DNA of 64,000 nucleotides, from positions 62,001-126,000 of the forward strand of contig CAWIUT010000005.1 in NCBI GenBank assembly GCA_963839365.1, written 5' to 3'. The stretch comes from DASSKA01 sp963839365 (GTDB lineage Bacteria; Actinomycetota; Actinomycetes; Propionibacteriales; Nocardioidaceae). Positions 33,463 to 41,114 of this stretch are shown here, piece after piece. Position numbers and translations under genes: made by a program. The notes under the pieces were generated by a model. The model saw only the letters and a list, made by a program, of their open reading frames with translations. It searched no databases and was not told the origin of the DNA. Numbering within the stretch: the stretch's first letter is position 1; each line of letters starts with the position of its first letter.

Positions 33463-33990
33463 GTGCCGGAGATCGTTGCGCTGGTGGATTCCTCGGGGGT
33501 CGTGACCGGCCCCGCCGAGCGCTCCGTCGTACGACGCGACAACCTGCGGCACGGGGCGACCGCCGTTCTGGTGCGCAACCGCGCGGGGGACATCTTCGTG
33601 CACCGTCGCTCCCCCGCGAAGGACTGGGCGCCCGGCTGCTACGACGCGGCGGCCGGTGGCATGCTGCGCTACGGCGAGGACCCGCAGCAGTCGGCTGAGC
33701 GGGAGCTGGCCGAGGAGCTGGGCATCACCGGGGCGCCGCTGACCTTCGTGGGGCTCAACCATTACGAGGACGCGACCACCCGTGTGGTGGAGCACTGCTT
33801 CGAGGCGGTCTGGGCCGGGCCGGTCAGCTACCCCGACGCCGAGGTGGTGTGGGGCGCCTGGATGGCTCTGTCGGAGCTTGCCGAGCGGCTGCGTGACCCC
33901 GCCTGGTCGTTCGTGCCGGACACCCGGGCCCTGCTGAAACATCTCGCGGCCCGCGACGTCGCGGACTACGGCCAGGCCGCCCCGTGGTGA
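33463..33990 (+). CDS. Nudix hydrolase
   Basis: 175 residues. A complete Nudix box G-x5-E-x7-R-E-x2-E-E-x-G runs from GMLRYGE to RELAEELG (about residues 65-87), coordinating Mg for hydrolysis of a nucleoside-diphosphate-linked compound. The preamble RRDNLRHGATAVLVRN and VHRRSPAKDWAPGCYD resembles the YfcD/IPP-isomerase-like subgroup. GTG start 6 nt after CAGGAT (33451-33456); an in-frame TTG upstream is less likely. Divergent from dop; the YbaK gene follows on the same strand. Confidence 0.88.
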   Translation: MPEIVALVDSSGVVTGPAERSVVRRDNLRHGATAVLVRNRAGDIFVHRRSPAKDWAPGCYDAAAGGMLRYGEDPQQSAERELAEELGITGAPLTFVGLNHYEDATTRVVEHCFEAVWAGPVSYPDAEVVWGAWMALSELAERLRDPAWSFVPDTRALLKHLAARDVADYGQAAPW

Positions 33991-34008
33991 GGCCCTAGCC
34001 TGGTCGGC

Positions 34009-34488
34009 ATGGCGGACGACGACCACTCCGACCGGGCCCTGGCTGCCGCCGACGCGCTGGGGCTCGGCTACCGGCTTACCCGGCACGGCCCGGTCCGCTC
34101 CTTGGAGGAGGCGGCGGCCGCCCGGGGTGTTGCCCCCTCGGCCGTCGTGAAGACGCTGGTGGTGCGGCTGTCCGACGAGGACTACCGCTTCGTGCTGGTG
34201 CCCGGCGACCGCGAGATCGCCTGGCCGAAGCTGCGCTCGCTGCTGGGTGTGAACCGGGTCTCCATGCCGAGCGCCCTGAGGGCCTTCGAGGTGACCGGCT
34301 ACGTGCGTGGGACCATCACGCCGCTGGGCAGCACCTCACGGTGGCCGGTGGTCGCCGACGCAGCCGTGACCGGCACGGTGTCCCTGGGTGCCGGCGCTCA
34401 CGGGGCCGCCATCACGGTCGACGCGGCCGAGCTGCTGGCCGTCCTCGATGCCGAGGTCGCCGACGTCACCGAGCCGGCCGGGGGCTGA
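34009..34488 (+). CDS. YbaK/EbsC-family aminoacyl-tRNA deacylase
   Basis: 159 residues. Proofreading domain that hydrolyses misacylated tRNA such as Cys-tRNA(Pro) or Ala-tRNA(Pro). Typical segments: ARGVAPSAVVKTLVVR with the conserved lysine, VLVPGDREIAWPKLRSLLG, and TGYVRGTITPLGS with the GxxxPLG active-site loop. The ATG is 7 nt after TAGCCT (33996-34001), which lies just after the Nudix stop, so it seems to have its own leaderless promoter. Convergent with the short membrane-peptide gene, 4 bp apart. Confidence 0.87.
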   Translation: MADDDHSDRALAAADALGLGYRLTRHGPVRSLEEAAAARGVAPSAVVKTLVVRLSDEDYRFVLVPGDREIAWPKLRSLLGVNRVSMPSALRAFEVTGYVRGTITPLGSTSRWPVVADAAVTGTVSLGAGAHGAAITVDAAELLAVLDAEVADVTEPAGG

Positions 34489-34492
34489 GCGC

Positions 34493-34609
34493 TCAGCGCA
34501 GGCGTTGGCTCCCCGGTTTGTGGGTGCGGTCGTCCATCCCGCGGATGCCCCAGAAGGTGGCGACTGCGGCGATGAGGAGTGCTACCACCAGACCGATCCA
34601 GAAGAACAT
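34493..34609 (-). CDS. 38-residue single-helix membrane peptide
   Basis: Starts MFFWIGLVVALLIAAVATFW, one membrane helix from residue 2 to about 21, then GIRGMDDRTHK and a basic tail ending in QRLR. AAGGGTGAT precedes the ATG. A GATACT hexamer (34661-34666), directly after the arc terminator hairpin, could serve as its promoter. Short hydrophobic N-terminus plus positive C-terminal tail suggests an N-out/C-in topology. Not recognised; the tight fit between ybaK and arc and the good ribosome site support a real gene. Confidence 0.6.
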   Translation of the reverse strand: MFFWIGLVVALLIAAVATFWGIRGMDDRTHKPGSQRLR

Positions 34610-34669
34610 CGATCACCCTTCATGCTCGGGTTCGTTCCACTCGTTCCGCCCCTGGGGTCAAGTATCCTC

Positions 34670-34701
34670 CCGGGCCGTCGGGCGCATCCCCCGGGGCCCG
34701 G
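34670..34701 (-). terminator. Hairpin after arc
   Basis: CCGGGCC and GGCCCGG pair across an 18-nt loop that has its own GC-rich inner pairing. It starts 10 bp past the arc stop codon. It should separate arc from the small membrane gene. Confidence 0.5.
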
Positions 34702-34710
34702 CAGTGGGCG

Positions 34711-36468
34711 TCAGAGGTACTGACCGGTGTTGGAGACCGTGTCGATGGACCGCCCCGGCTCGGTGCCCTGCTTGCCGGTGATGAGCGTCCGGATGAACAC
34801 GATCCGCTCGCCCTTCTTGCCGGAGATGCGGGCCCAGTCGTCGGGGTTGGTGGTGTTCGGCAGGTCCTCGTTCTCCTTGAACTCGTCCACGCACGCCTGC
34901 AGCAGGTGGTTGACCCGCAGACCCTTCTGCTGGGTGTCCAGCAGGTCCTTGATCGCCATCTTCTTGGCGCGGTCGACGATGTTCTGGATCATCGCGCCGG
35001 AGTTGAAGTCCTTGAAGTACAAGACCTCCTTGTCCCCGTTGGCGTAGGTGACCTCCAGGAACCGGTTCTCCTCCGTCTCGGTGTACATCCTCTCGACGGT
35101 CGCCTGGATCATCCCGGCCACGCAGGCCTCCGGGTCGCCGCCGAACTCGGCGAGGTCGTCGGCGTGCAACGGCAGGTCCGCGGTGAGGTACTTGGAGAAG
35201 ATGTCGCGCGCGGACTCCGCGTCCGGGCGCTCGATCTTGATCTTCACGTCCAGCCGCCCCGGGCGCAGGATCGCCGGGTCGATCATGTCCTCGCGGTTGG
35301 AGGCGCCGATCACGATGACGTTCTCCAGCCCCTCCACCCCGTCGATCTCGCTGAGCAGCTGCGGAACGATGGTGTTCTCCACGTCGGAGGAGACCCCGGA
35401 TCCGCGAGTGCGGAACAACGAGTCCATCTCGTCGAAGAACACAATCACCGGGGTGCCGCCGTTAGCCTTCTCCCGAGCGCGTTGGAAGACCAGCCGGATG
35501 TGCCGCTCGGTCTCACCGACGTACTTGTTCAGCAGCTCGGGGCCCTTGATGTTCAGGAAGTAGCTCTTGCCTTCCTGCCCGGTCTTGGCGGCCACCTTCT
35601 TCGCCAGCGAGCTGGCCACCGCCTTGGCGATCAGCGTCTTCCCGCAACCAGGCGGGCCGTAGAGCAGCACGCCCTTGGGAGCCTTGAGCTGGTGCTCGCG
35701 GAACATGTCCGGGTGGAGGTAAGGCAGCTCGACGGCGTCGCGGATCTGGTCGATCTGCTTGATCAGCCCACCGATGTTCTCGTAGCCGATGTCGGGAACC
35801 TCTTCGAGGACCAGCTCCTCGACCTCCGACTTCGGCACCCGCTCGTAGACGTACCCGGACCGAGGGTCCAGCAGCAGCGAGTCGCCGGCGCGTAGGGTCT
35901 GGCCCCGCAGCGGCTCGGCGAGCCGCACGATGCGCTCCTCGTCGGCGTTCGCGATGACGAGCAGCCGTTCGCCGTCCTCGAGGAACTCCTTGAGCATCAC
36001 GACCTCGCCCACCTGCTCGAAGTCGAGAGCCGCGACCACGTTGAGCGCCTCGTTGAGCATGACCTCCTGCCCACGGCGCAGCGAGTCGAGGTCCACGGAC
36101 GGGCTCACGTTGACCCGTAGCTTGCGACCGCCGGTGAACACGTCGATGGATTCGTCCTCGTTGCGGGACAGGAACGTCCCGAACCCGGCCGGCGGCTGGG
36201 CGAGCCGGTCGACCTCCTCCTTGAGGGTCATGATCTGGTCACGCGCCTCACGGAGGGTCTGCGCGAGCCGCTCGTTCTGGGCCGTCACGGCGGCCAGGGA
36301 GCGCTGGGTCTCGGCGAGACGCTGCTCGATCGCGCGCGAGTGCATCGGCCCGTCGGTGAGCCGTCGGCGCAGCTCGGTGACCTCTTCCTCGAGGAAGTGC
36401 AGCTGGCTCCGCAGCTCGTCCGGCGTGCGTGCTCCGGACCGGCCCGAACCACTTTCTGATGCTGACAC
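34711..36468 (-). CDS. arc: Proteasome-associated AAA ATPase Arc (Mpa)
   Basis: About 585 residues. Hexameric unfoldase that binds Pup through an N-terminal coiled coil and feeds substrates into the 20S core. Seen: coiled coil at about 15-90 (LRSQLHFLEEEVTELRRR and LREARDQIMTLKEEVDRL), two OB domains, Walker A GPPGCGKT, Walker B VIVFFDEMDSLF, and the C-terminal GQYL with the penultimate Tyr that docks into the proteasome. Start chosen at the GTG encoding VSASES because GGAGGTGA sits 5 nt upstream; a GTG three codons earlier lies within that ribosome site. Separately transcribed from pup-prcBA. Confidence 0.95.
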   Translation of the reverse strand: MSASESGSGRSGARTPDELRSQLHFLEEEVTELRRRLTDGPMHSRAIEQRLAETQRSLAAVTAQNERLAQTLREARDQIMTLKEEVDRLAQPPAGFGTFLSRNEDESIDVFTGGRKLRVNVSPSVDLDSLRRGQEVMLNEALNVVAALDFEQVGEVVMLKEFLEDGERLLVIANADEERIVRLAEPLRGQTLRAGDSLLLDPRSGYVYERVPKSEVEELVLEEVPDIGYENIGGLIKQIDQIRDAVELPYLHPDMFREHQLKAPKGVLLYGPPGCGKTLIAKAVASSLAKKVAAKTGQEGKSYFLNIKGPELLNKYVGETERHIRLVFQRAREKANGGTPVIVFFDEMDSLFRTRGSGVSSDVENTIVPQLLSEIDGVEGLENVIVIGASNREDMIDPAILRPGRLDVKIKIERPDAESARDIFSKYLTADLPLHADDLAEFGGDPEACVAGMIQATVERMYTETEENRFLEVTYANGDKEVLYFKDFNSGAMIQNIVDRAKKMAIKDLLDTQQKGLRVNHLLQACVDEFKENEDLPNTTNPDDWARISGKKGERIVFIRTLITGKQGTEPGRSIDTVSNTGQYL

Positions 36469-36488
36469 GTCAGTCACCTCCGCAGCAT

Positions 36489-36585
36489 GGGTGCTCTGCG
36501 ATCGACCCTACCTGCGTACAACGGCATTTGAAGAGGCAAACGGCGATGTGTCGCCGTGTTCCCCAAGCGGGTTCGCAGAGCACCC
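36489..36585. promoter_or_regulatory. arc promoter region bracketed by a 12-bp inverted repeat
   Basis: GGGTGCTCTGCG (36489-36500) and its exact complement CGCAGAGCACCC (36574-36585) are 73 bp apart. Between them on the minus strand lie a -10-like TAGGGT (36505-36510), a -35-like TTCAAA and the trmI terminator hairpin. The proximal arm sits about at the expected transcription start. Two oppositely oriented operator half-sites, or DNA looping, are possible readings. Confidence 0.5.
36540..36557 (-). terminator. Terminator after trmI
   Basis: Perfect 7-bp stem ACGGCGA / TCGCCGT with a 4-nt loop. On the minus strand it is followed by TTTGCCTCTTC, a T-rich tract that is unusual in this window. 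It is a good intrinsic terminator for trmI. Confidence 0.6.
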
Positions 36586-36618
36586 GTCCACTGTTGCCCG
36601 TGGCCGCTCGGTGAAACC

Positions 36619-37584
36619 TCAGCCGTCGAGGCGTTCCTGGTCGGAGCCCGGAGGAAGGCCCCCGGGACGCGGGCCCCGGTAGTCGGCTCCGTAGGCCCCA
36701 GGGGCCGGCCGGCGCTTCTTGGCCGGCGGCCGCTGACCTGGTGCCATCCGCCGGGCAGTGACCAGGAATCCGGTGTGCCCGATCATCTTGTGGCCGGGCC
36801 GGATGGCCAGTCCCTCGACGTGCCAGTCGCGGACCAGGGTCTCCCAGGGCTCGGGCTCGCTGAAGCCGCCGTGGTGGCGCACCGTCTCCACGACCCGGCC
36901 GAGCTGGGTGGTGGTGGCGACGTACACGCACAGCACTCCCCCGGGGACCAGCGCCTCGGCCACCACGTCGATGCAGTCCCACGGCGCCAACATGTCCAAG
37001 ATGACCCGGTCCACCGTGCTGGGCCGACTCCCCTCGGGCAGCGCCTCCACCAGGTCGCCGACGGTGAGCCGCCAGGCCGGGTGCCGGCCGGCGAAGAACT
37101 GGTCGACGTTGCGGACCGCCACGTCCGCGAACTCCGGGCGGCGCTCGTACGACGAGACCCGGCCGTGCGGCCCGACCGCCCGCAGCAGTGAGCAGGTCAG
37201 CGCGCCGGAGCCGACCCCGGCCTCCACCACCCGGGCCCCCGGGAACACGTCTGCCATCGCCACGATCTGGGCCGCGTCCTTGGGATAGACCACCGCGGCC
37301 CCGCGCGGCATGGACACCACGAACTCTTTGAGCAGCGGCCGGAACACCAGGTACTCCCCGCCCGCGGAGGAGCCGATGGTGAAGCCCTCCGGCCGGCCGA
37401 TCAGGTCGTCGTGGTCGATCGACCCGCGGTTGGTGAAGAACTTCTTGCCCCGCTCGAGACAGATGTTGTGCCGGCGGCCCTTGGTGTCGGTCAGGCGGAC
37501 CCACTCACCGGCCCGCAGCGGGCCCCGGTGGACGCCGGACCAGGTCTCGGGGGCGACGTCCTCGGCGTCGTCGGCTGCAGACAT
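36619..37584 (-). CDS. trmI: tRNA (adenine-N1)-methyltransferase TrmI
   Basis: 321 residues. Methylates A58 of the tRNA T-loop with AdoMet. N-terminal beta domain (GPLRAGEWVRLTDTKGR), then a Rossmann methyltransferase with VVEAGVGSGALTCSLL (motif I), SYERRPEFADVA and VILDMLAPWDCID (motif IV). The C-terminus is an unfolded Pro/Gly/Arg tail of about 40 residues. ATG 7 nt after TAGGCT (37592-37597); the earlier TTG/GTG codons lie upstream of that hexamer. Position matches M. tuberculosis Rv2118c near mpa. Confidence 0.92.
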   Translation of the reverse strand: MSAADDAEDVAPETWSGVHRGPLRAGEWVRLTDTKGRRHNICLERGKKFFTNRGSIDHDDLIGRPEGFTIGSSAGGEYLVFRPLLKEFVVSMPRGAAVVYPKDAAQIVAMADVFPGARVVEAGVGSGALTCSLLRAVGPHGRVSSYERRPEFADVAVRNVDQFFAGRHPAWRLTVGDLVEALPEGSRPSTVDRVILDMLAPWDCIDVVAEALVPGGVLCVYVATTTQLGRVVETVRHHGGFSEPEPWETLVRDWHVEGLAIRPGHKMIGHTGFLVTARRMAPGQRPPAKKRRPAPGAYGADYRGPRPGGLPPGSDQERLDG

Positions 37585-37615
37585 GGGGCGCAGCCTAACC
37601 ACCGGTCGGCCGTGG

Positions 37616-38776
37616 TCAGCCGGCGGCCACGAAGGCCCTGTCCACGTCCTGGGTGACCAGGACGCCGTAGACGCTGCCGTCGGCCTCGACCAGCAGGTAC
37701 TCGGTGGCCGGGGTGCGCTGCATCGCCCGGACCAGCGGCTCGCCGGACAGGTCAGCGGGGAAGACCATGCCCTCCTCCACGGTGCGGGAGACCGCGCTCA
37801 CCGGCAGCCACGGTCGCCGCTCCTCGGGAGTGGCCAGCAGCGCCGCTTCGTTGACGATGCCGCTGGGCCGCCCCTGGGCGTCCAGCAGCACGATGCTGCC
37901 CGCCTGCTCCTCCTGGGCGCGCCGGACGGCCTCGGCCAGCGGGAGGTTCTCGGGCACGGCGAGGGTACGACGGGCCAGCGACCGGGCTTGCAGGGACGGC
38001 AACCGGCTGCGGACTCGTGCGGACATGATCGCGGCGGTCGCGCCGCTCCACAAGAAGGCGGCGATGACGAAGGCGAGCAGGTAGTTGCCCAGCGACGCCG
38101 GGGTGCCCAGCACGGTGTCCTGGACGGCCGGGAACAGCATGGCCAGCACCGCCACCACCCGGCCGGCCCAGCCGGCCACCAGGGTGCCGGTGGCGCCGTT
38201 GCCGGTCAGTCGCCACACCAGCGCCCGCAGCACCCGGCCTCCGTCCAGCGGGAGACCGGGCACCAGGTTCAGCCCGCCGACGACCAGGTTCGCCCAGGCC
38301 ATCGCGTCCACGGCCAGGCCGAGGAGCCCGGCGGGGGCGACCGGCCGCAGGGCCAGGAACACCAGCCCGACCGCGATCGAGGTCAACGGCCCGACCACGG
38401 AGATGCCGAACTCGCGGCCGGGAGTGTCCGCCTCCCCCTCGATCTCGGTGGCCCCACCGAGGAAGTGCAAGGTGATGGACCGGACGGGCAGGCCGTACCG
38501 CTTGGCCATCAGCGCGTGCGACACCTCGTGGAGCAGCACCGAGAGGTACAGCAGCACCGCGAACGCCAGCCCGGCCACGTAGGTCCACCCGCCCAGCCCG
38601 GGGGCGACCTGCTGGATCTGGGGCGCGAAGGACACCGCGATCAGCAGGGCGATGAACAGCCAGGAGGCCCGCACCAGGACGTCGATGCCGCCGATCTGCC
38701 CGACGCGCAGCGTGCCCGGCGGGCGAGGAGGCCGGGGCGGCCGCGGGCCACCCTGCTCTACGGTGCTCTGGTCCAC
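37616..38776 (-). CDS. Site-2 protease-type (M50) metalloprotease with CBS domains
   Basis: 386 residues. Intramembrane zinc protease: HEVSHALMAKRYG with the HExxH site (about residue 82) in a membrane helix, and the second motif NLVPGLPLDGGR that supplies the third ligand Asp. Six or so membrane segments are followed by two C-terminal CBS modules (about 265-385; VLLDAQGRPSGIVNE and LLVEADGSVYGVLV), which usually sense adenylates. The GTG start is 6 nt after TAGTTT (38783-38788). Such proteases cut anti-sigma factors or signal-peptide remnants; no substrate is identifiable here. The N-terminus is a Pro/Arg-rich cytosolic stretch. Confidence 0.9.
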   Translation of the reverse strand: MDQSTVEQGGPRPPRPPRPPGTLRVGQIGGIDVLVRASWLFIALLIAVSFAPQIQQVAPGLGGWTYVAGLAFAVLLYLSVLLHEVSHALMAKRYGLPVRSITLHFLGGATEIEGEADTPGREFGISVVGPLTSIAVGLVFLALRPVAPAGLLGLAVDAMAWANLVVGGLNLVPGLPLDGGRVLRALVWRLTGNGATGTLVAGWAGRVVAVLAMLFPAVQDTVLGTPASLGNYLLAFVIAAFLWSGATAAIMSARVRSRLPSLQARSLARRTLAVPENLPLAEAVRRAQEEQAGSIVLLDAQGRPSGIVNEAALLATPEERRPWLPVSAVSRTVEEGMVFPADLSGEPLVRAMQRTPATEYLLVEADGSVYGVLVTQDVDRAFVAAG

Positions 38777-38840
38777 GACTCCAAACTATCGCGGCGATGG
38801 CTGCCACGCCCTGTCGGAGCGCTCCCCTACTGTGTCGGAC

Positions 38841-39737
38841 ATGGCAACCGAAGGTGTCGAGGTGCAGACGTTGGAGCAGACCCGGGAGCCGGCGCGCGCC
38901 CGCGGGCCGCGCGACCGGACGGTCGTCGACGGCGTCGAGGTGGTCGGTTCTCTGTCCCCGAGCAGGGCCGCCGACTTCATGACCTGTCCGCTTCTGTACC
39001 GGTTCCGCTGCGTGGACCGGCGCCCGGAGCCGTCCTCCCCCGACGCCGTGCGGGGCACCGTGGTGCACCGGGTCCTGGAGGACCTGTTCGACCTCCCGGG
39101 CCCCCAGCGCACCCCCGAGAGGGCCGCCGACCTCCTGCAACCCGCCTGGGAGGCGGTCTTGGAGGCCGACCCGGAGATCGCGGAGATGTTCGGTGCCGAG
39201 GGCCCCGAGATCGGCAGCTGGTTGGCCTCCTGCCGCGCCTCCTTGGAGCGCTACTTCGCGCTCGAGGACCCCACCCGCCTCGAGCCGGCCGAGCGGGAGA
39301 TGTACGTCGAGGCGCTGCTCGACGACAAGCTGCTGCTGCGCGGCTTCATCGACCGGCTCGACGTGGCCCCGACGGGCCAGATCCGGGTCGTGGACTACAA
39401 GACTGGCAAGGCGCCGGGCGTCGCCTTCGAGGCGAAGGCGCTGTTCCAGATGAAGTTCTACGCGCTGGTGCTGTGGCGGACCCGCGGGGTGGTGCCCACG
39501 GTGCTGCAGCTGATCTACCTCGGCAGCGGGGAGGTGCTGCGCTACTCCCCCGACGAGCGCGACCTGCTGGGCACCGAGCGCAAGGTCAAGGCACTGTGGT
39601 CGGCCATCGACCGGGCGCAGCGCACCGGGGACTGGCGGCCTCGCCGCAGCGCGCTGTGCGGCTGGTGCGCCCACCAGGCGCTGTGCCCCGAGTTCGGGGG
39701 CACGCCTCCCCCGCTGCCGGCTCCGACGATCGAGTGA
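38841..39737 (+). CDS. RecB-family exonuclease (PD-(D/E)XK with Fe-S cysteines)
   Basis: 298 residues. Stand-alone RecB/Cas4-like nuclease domain. SLSPSRAADFMTCPLLYRFRC gives the first cluster Cys; the short motif SRAADFMTCP is typical. Catalytic core: RGTVVHRVLEDLF (His), LRGFIDRLDV (Asp), RVVDYKTGK (D-x-K). The C-terminus has CGWCAHQALCPEF, completing a C...CxxCx5C 4Fe-4S site. No CRISPR genes are nearby, so a DNA-repair role is more likely than adaptation. ATG 7 nt after TACTGT (38828-38833). Corresponds in position to Rv2119. Confidence 0.9.
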   Translation: MATEGVEVQTLEQTREPARARGPRDRTVVDGVEVVGSLSPSRAADFMTCPLLYRFRCVDRRPEPSSPDAVRGTVVHRVLEDLFDLPGPQRTPERAADLLQPAWEAVLEADPEIAEMFGAEGPEIGSWLASCRASLERYFALEDPTRLEPAEREMYVEALLDDKLLLRGFIDRLDVAPTGQIRVVDYKTGKAPGVAFEAKALFQMKFYALVLWRTRGVVPTVLQLIYLGSGEVLRYSPDERDLLGTERKVKALWSAIDRAQRTGDWRPRRSALCGWCAHQALCPEFGGTPPPLPAPTIE

Positions 39738-39749
39738 CCCCGGGCGCTG

Positions 39750-41114
39750 CTAGGTCCGGTCGTGGTTCTCCGGCCGGGACGGCTCGGTGGTCACCGGCTC
39801 GGGGTGCAGCACGCAGGCGACCTCCACTCCGCCGGACGGCCGCAGCAGCGGGTCGTGGCCGGCGACGAACCTGACCTCGAGTCCTTCGGAGGTCTCGCTC
39901 ACCGACTCGACACCGGTCCACAGCGGCTCGTCGGGGTTCTCCGCCCGCATCTGCTCCAGCATCTGCCGCAACCGGGCCGAGGAGGACGACGAACCGATCG
40001 TGACGGTCTTCTGCGGCTCGTCCAGACGGGCGAGGTCGCCGACGAGGGCGCTCTCCTCCTCGTAGACCGCCGTGTCCTGCCGGGTCCAGTGCTCCTCCAG
40101 CTGCGCCCGGAGGTCCCGGGACTCCCAGCCGCAGGCGGCGACCGCCTCGGGGCAGCGTGGGTGGAACGCGCAGCCCAACGGCGGGGAGGCGGCGTCCGGG
40201 ATCTCCCCGCGCGGCAGGTCTCGCGGCACCATGAGCTTCGGGTCCGGCTCCGGAATGGCCTTGAGCAGCGCCTTGGTGTAGGGGTGCTTGGGGTCGTCGA
40301 AGATTTCCTGCGCGGGTCCGATCTCCACGATCCGGCCGAGGTACATGATGGCGATCCGGTCACAGAAGAACTTCGCGGTCGCCAGGTCGTGGGTGATGTA
40401 GACGTAGGTCAGGCCAAGGTCGTGCTTGAGATCGAGCATCAGCTGCAGGATCTTCGCGCGTACGCTCATGTCCAGCATGGAGACCGGCTCGTCGGCGACC
40501 AGCACCTCCGGGCCGAGGATGATCGCGCGGGCGATGACCGCGCGTTGCTTCTGGCCTCCGGACAGGTCACGCGGGTACTTGTCCAAGAACCGCTCCGCCG
40601 GGCTGAGCCCGACACGTTCGAGCGCCTCGACCACCCGTTCCCGAAGCGCCGTGCCGGAGGCCAGGTGGTGGATCCGCAGCGGGTGGCCGACGGCGGTCTC
40701 GATCGTCATGGAGGGGTTCAGCGCCGCGTGCGGATCCTGGAACACCATCTGCAGGTCCGTTCGCAGCCGCCGCAGGTCGCCACCCGACAGCGTCGAGACC
40801 ACCTGCTCCGAGACGGTGCCGTCCTTGGCGCGGGGCCGGTAGATGATCCGGCCGTGGGTCGCCGGCGCCAGGCCCAGCAACGCACGGCCCAGCGTGGTCT
40901 TGCCGCTGCCGGACTCGCCCACCAGCCCGAGCACCTCGCCCCGCGCCAGCGACAGGTCCACCCCGTCCACGGCGCGGACCACGCCGGTGCCGAGGCCGAA
41001 CAGCCGGGAAAGCATCCCGCCGCGCAGTTGGAAGTGCACCTCGAGGTCCTCCACCTGTACCAGCGGAGCGGCGCCGTCGGTGGGGGCTGCCGTGCTCTCA
41101 GGCTTCGTCTGCAA
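39750..41114 (-). CDS. Oligopeptide ABC transporter ATP-binding protein (DppF/OppF type)
   Basis: 454 residues. Walker A GESGSGKTTLG, signature LSGGQKQRAVIARA, Walker B VLVADEPVSMLD, and the C-terminal oligopeptide-transporter motif LGCAFHPRCPEAVAAC with conserved cysteines. Residues about 340-454 are an acidic, Ser-rich extension (SSSSSARLRQMLEQMR and a beta-rich end) not usual in the family. The TTG start, with AGGAGA upstream, overlaps the preceding ATPase gene by 17 bp. Last gene of the five-gene importer operon. Confidence 0.9.
   Translation of the reverse strand: MQTKPESTAAPTDGAAPLVQVEDLEVHFQLRGGMLSRLFGLGTGVVRAVDGVDLSLARGEVLGLVGESGSGKTTLGRALLGLAPATHGRIIYRPRAKDGTVSEQVVSTLSGGDLRRLRTDLQMVFQDPHAALNPSMTIETAVGHPLRIHHLASGTALRERVVEALERVGLSPAERFLDKYPRDLSGGQKQRAVIARAIILGPEVLVADEPVSMLDMSVRAKILQLMLDLKHDLGLTYVYITHDLATAKFFCDRIAIMYLGRIVEIGPAQEIFDDPKHPYTKALLKAIPEPDPKLMVPRDLPRGEIPDAASPPLGCAFHPRCPEAVAACGWESRDLRAQLEEHWTRQDTAVYEEESALVGDLARLDEPQKTVTIGSSSSSARLRQMLEQMRAENPDEPLWTGVESVSETSEGLEVRFVAGHDPLLRPSGGVEVACVLHPEPVTTEPSRPENHDRT

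Noticed and set aside
34711..38776. Arc, trmI and the M50 protease as a single operon
   Set aside because: Each has its own promoter hexamer, and a hairpin with a T-rich tail separates trmI from arc.
38841..39737. Cas4-type CRISPR adaptation nuclease
   Set aside because: The PD-(D/E)XK plus Fe-S layout is shared with RecB-like repair nucleases, and there is no CRISPR array or other cas gene in the window.
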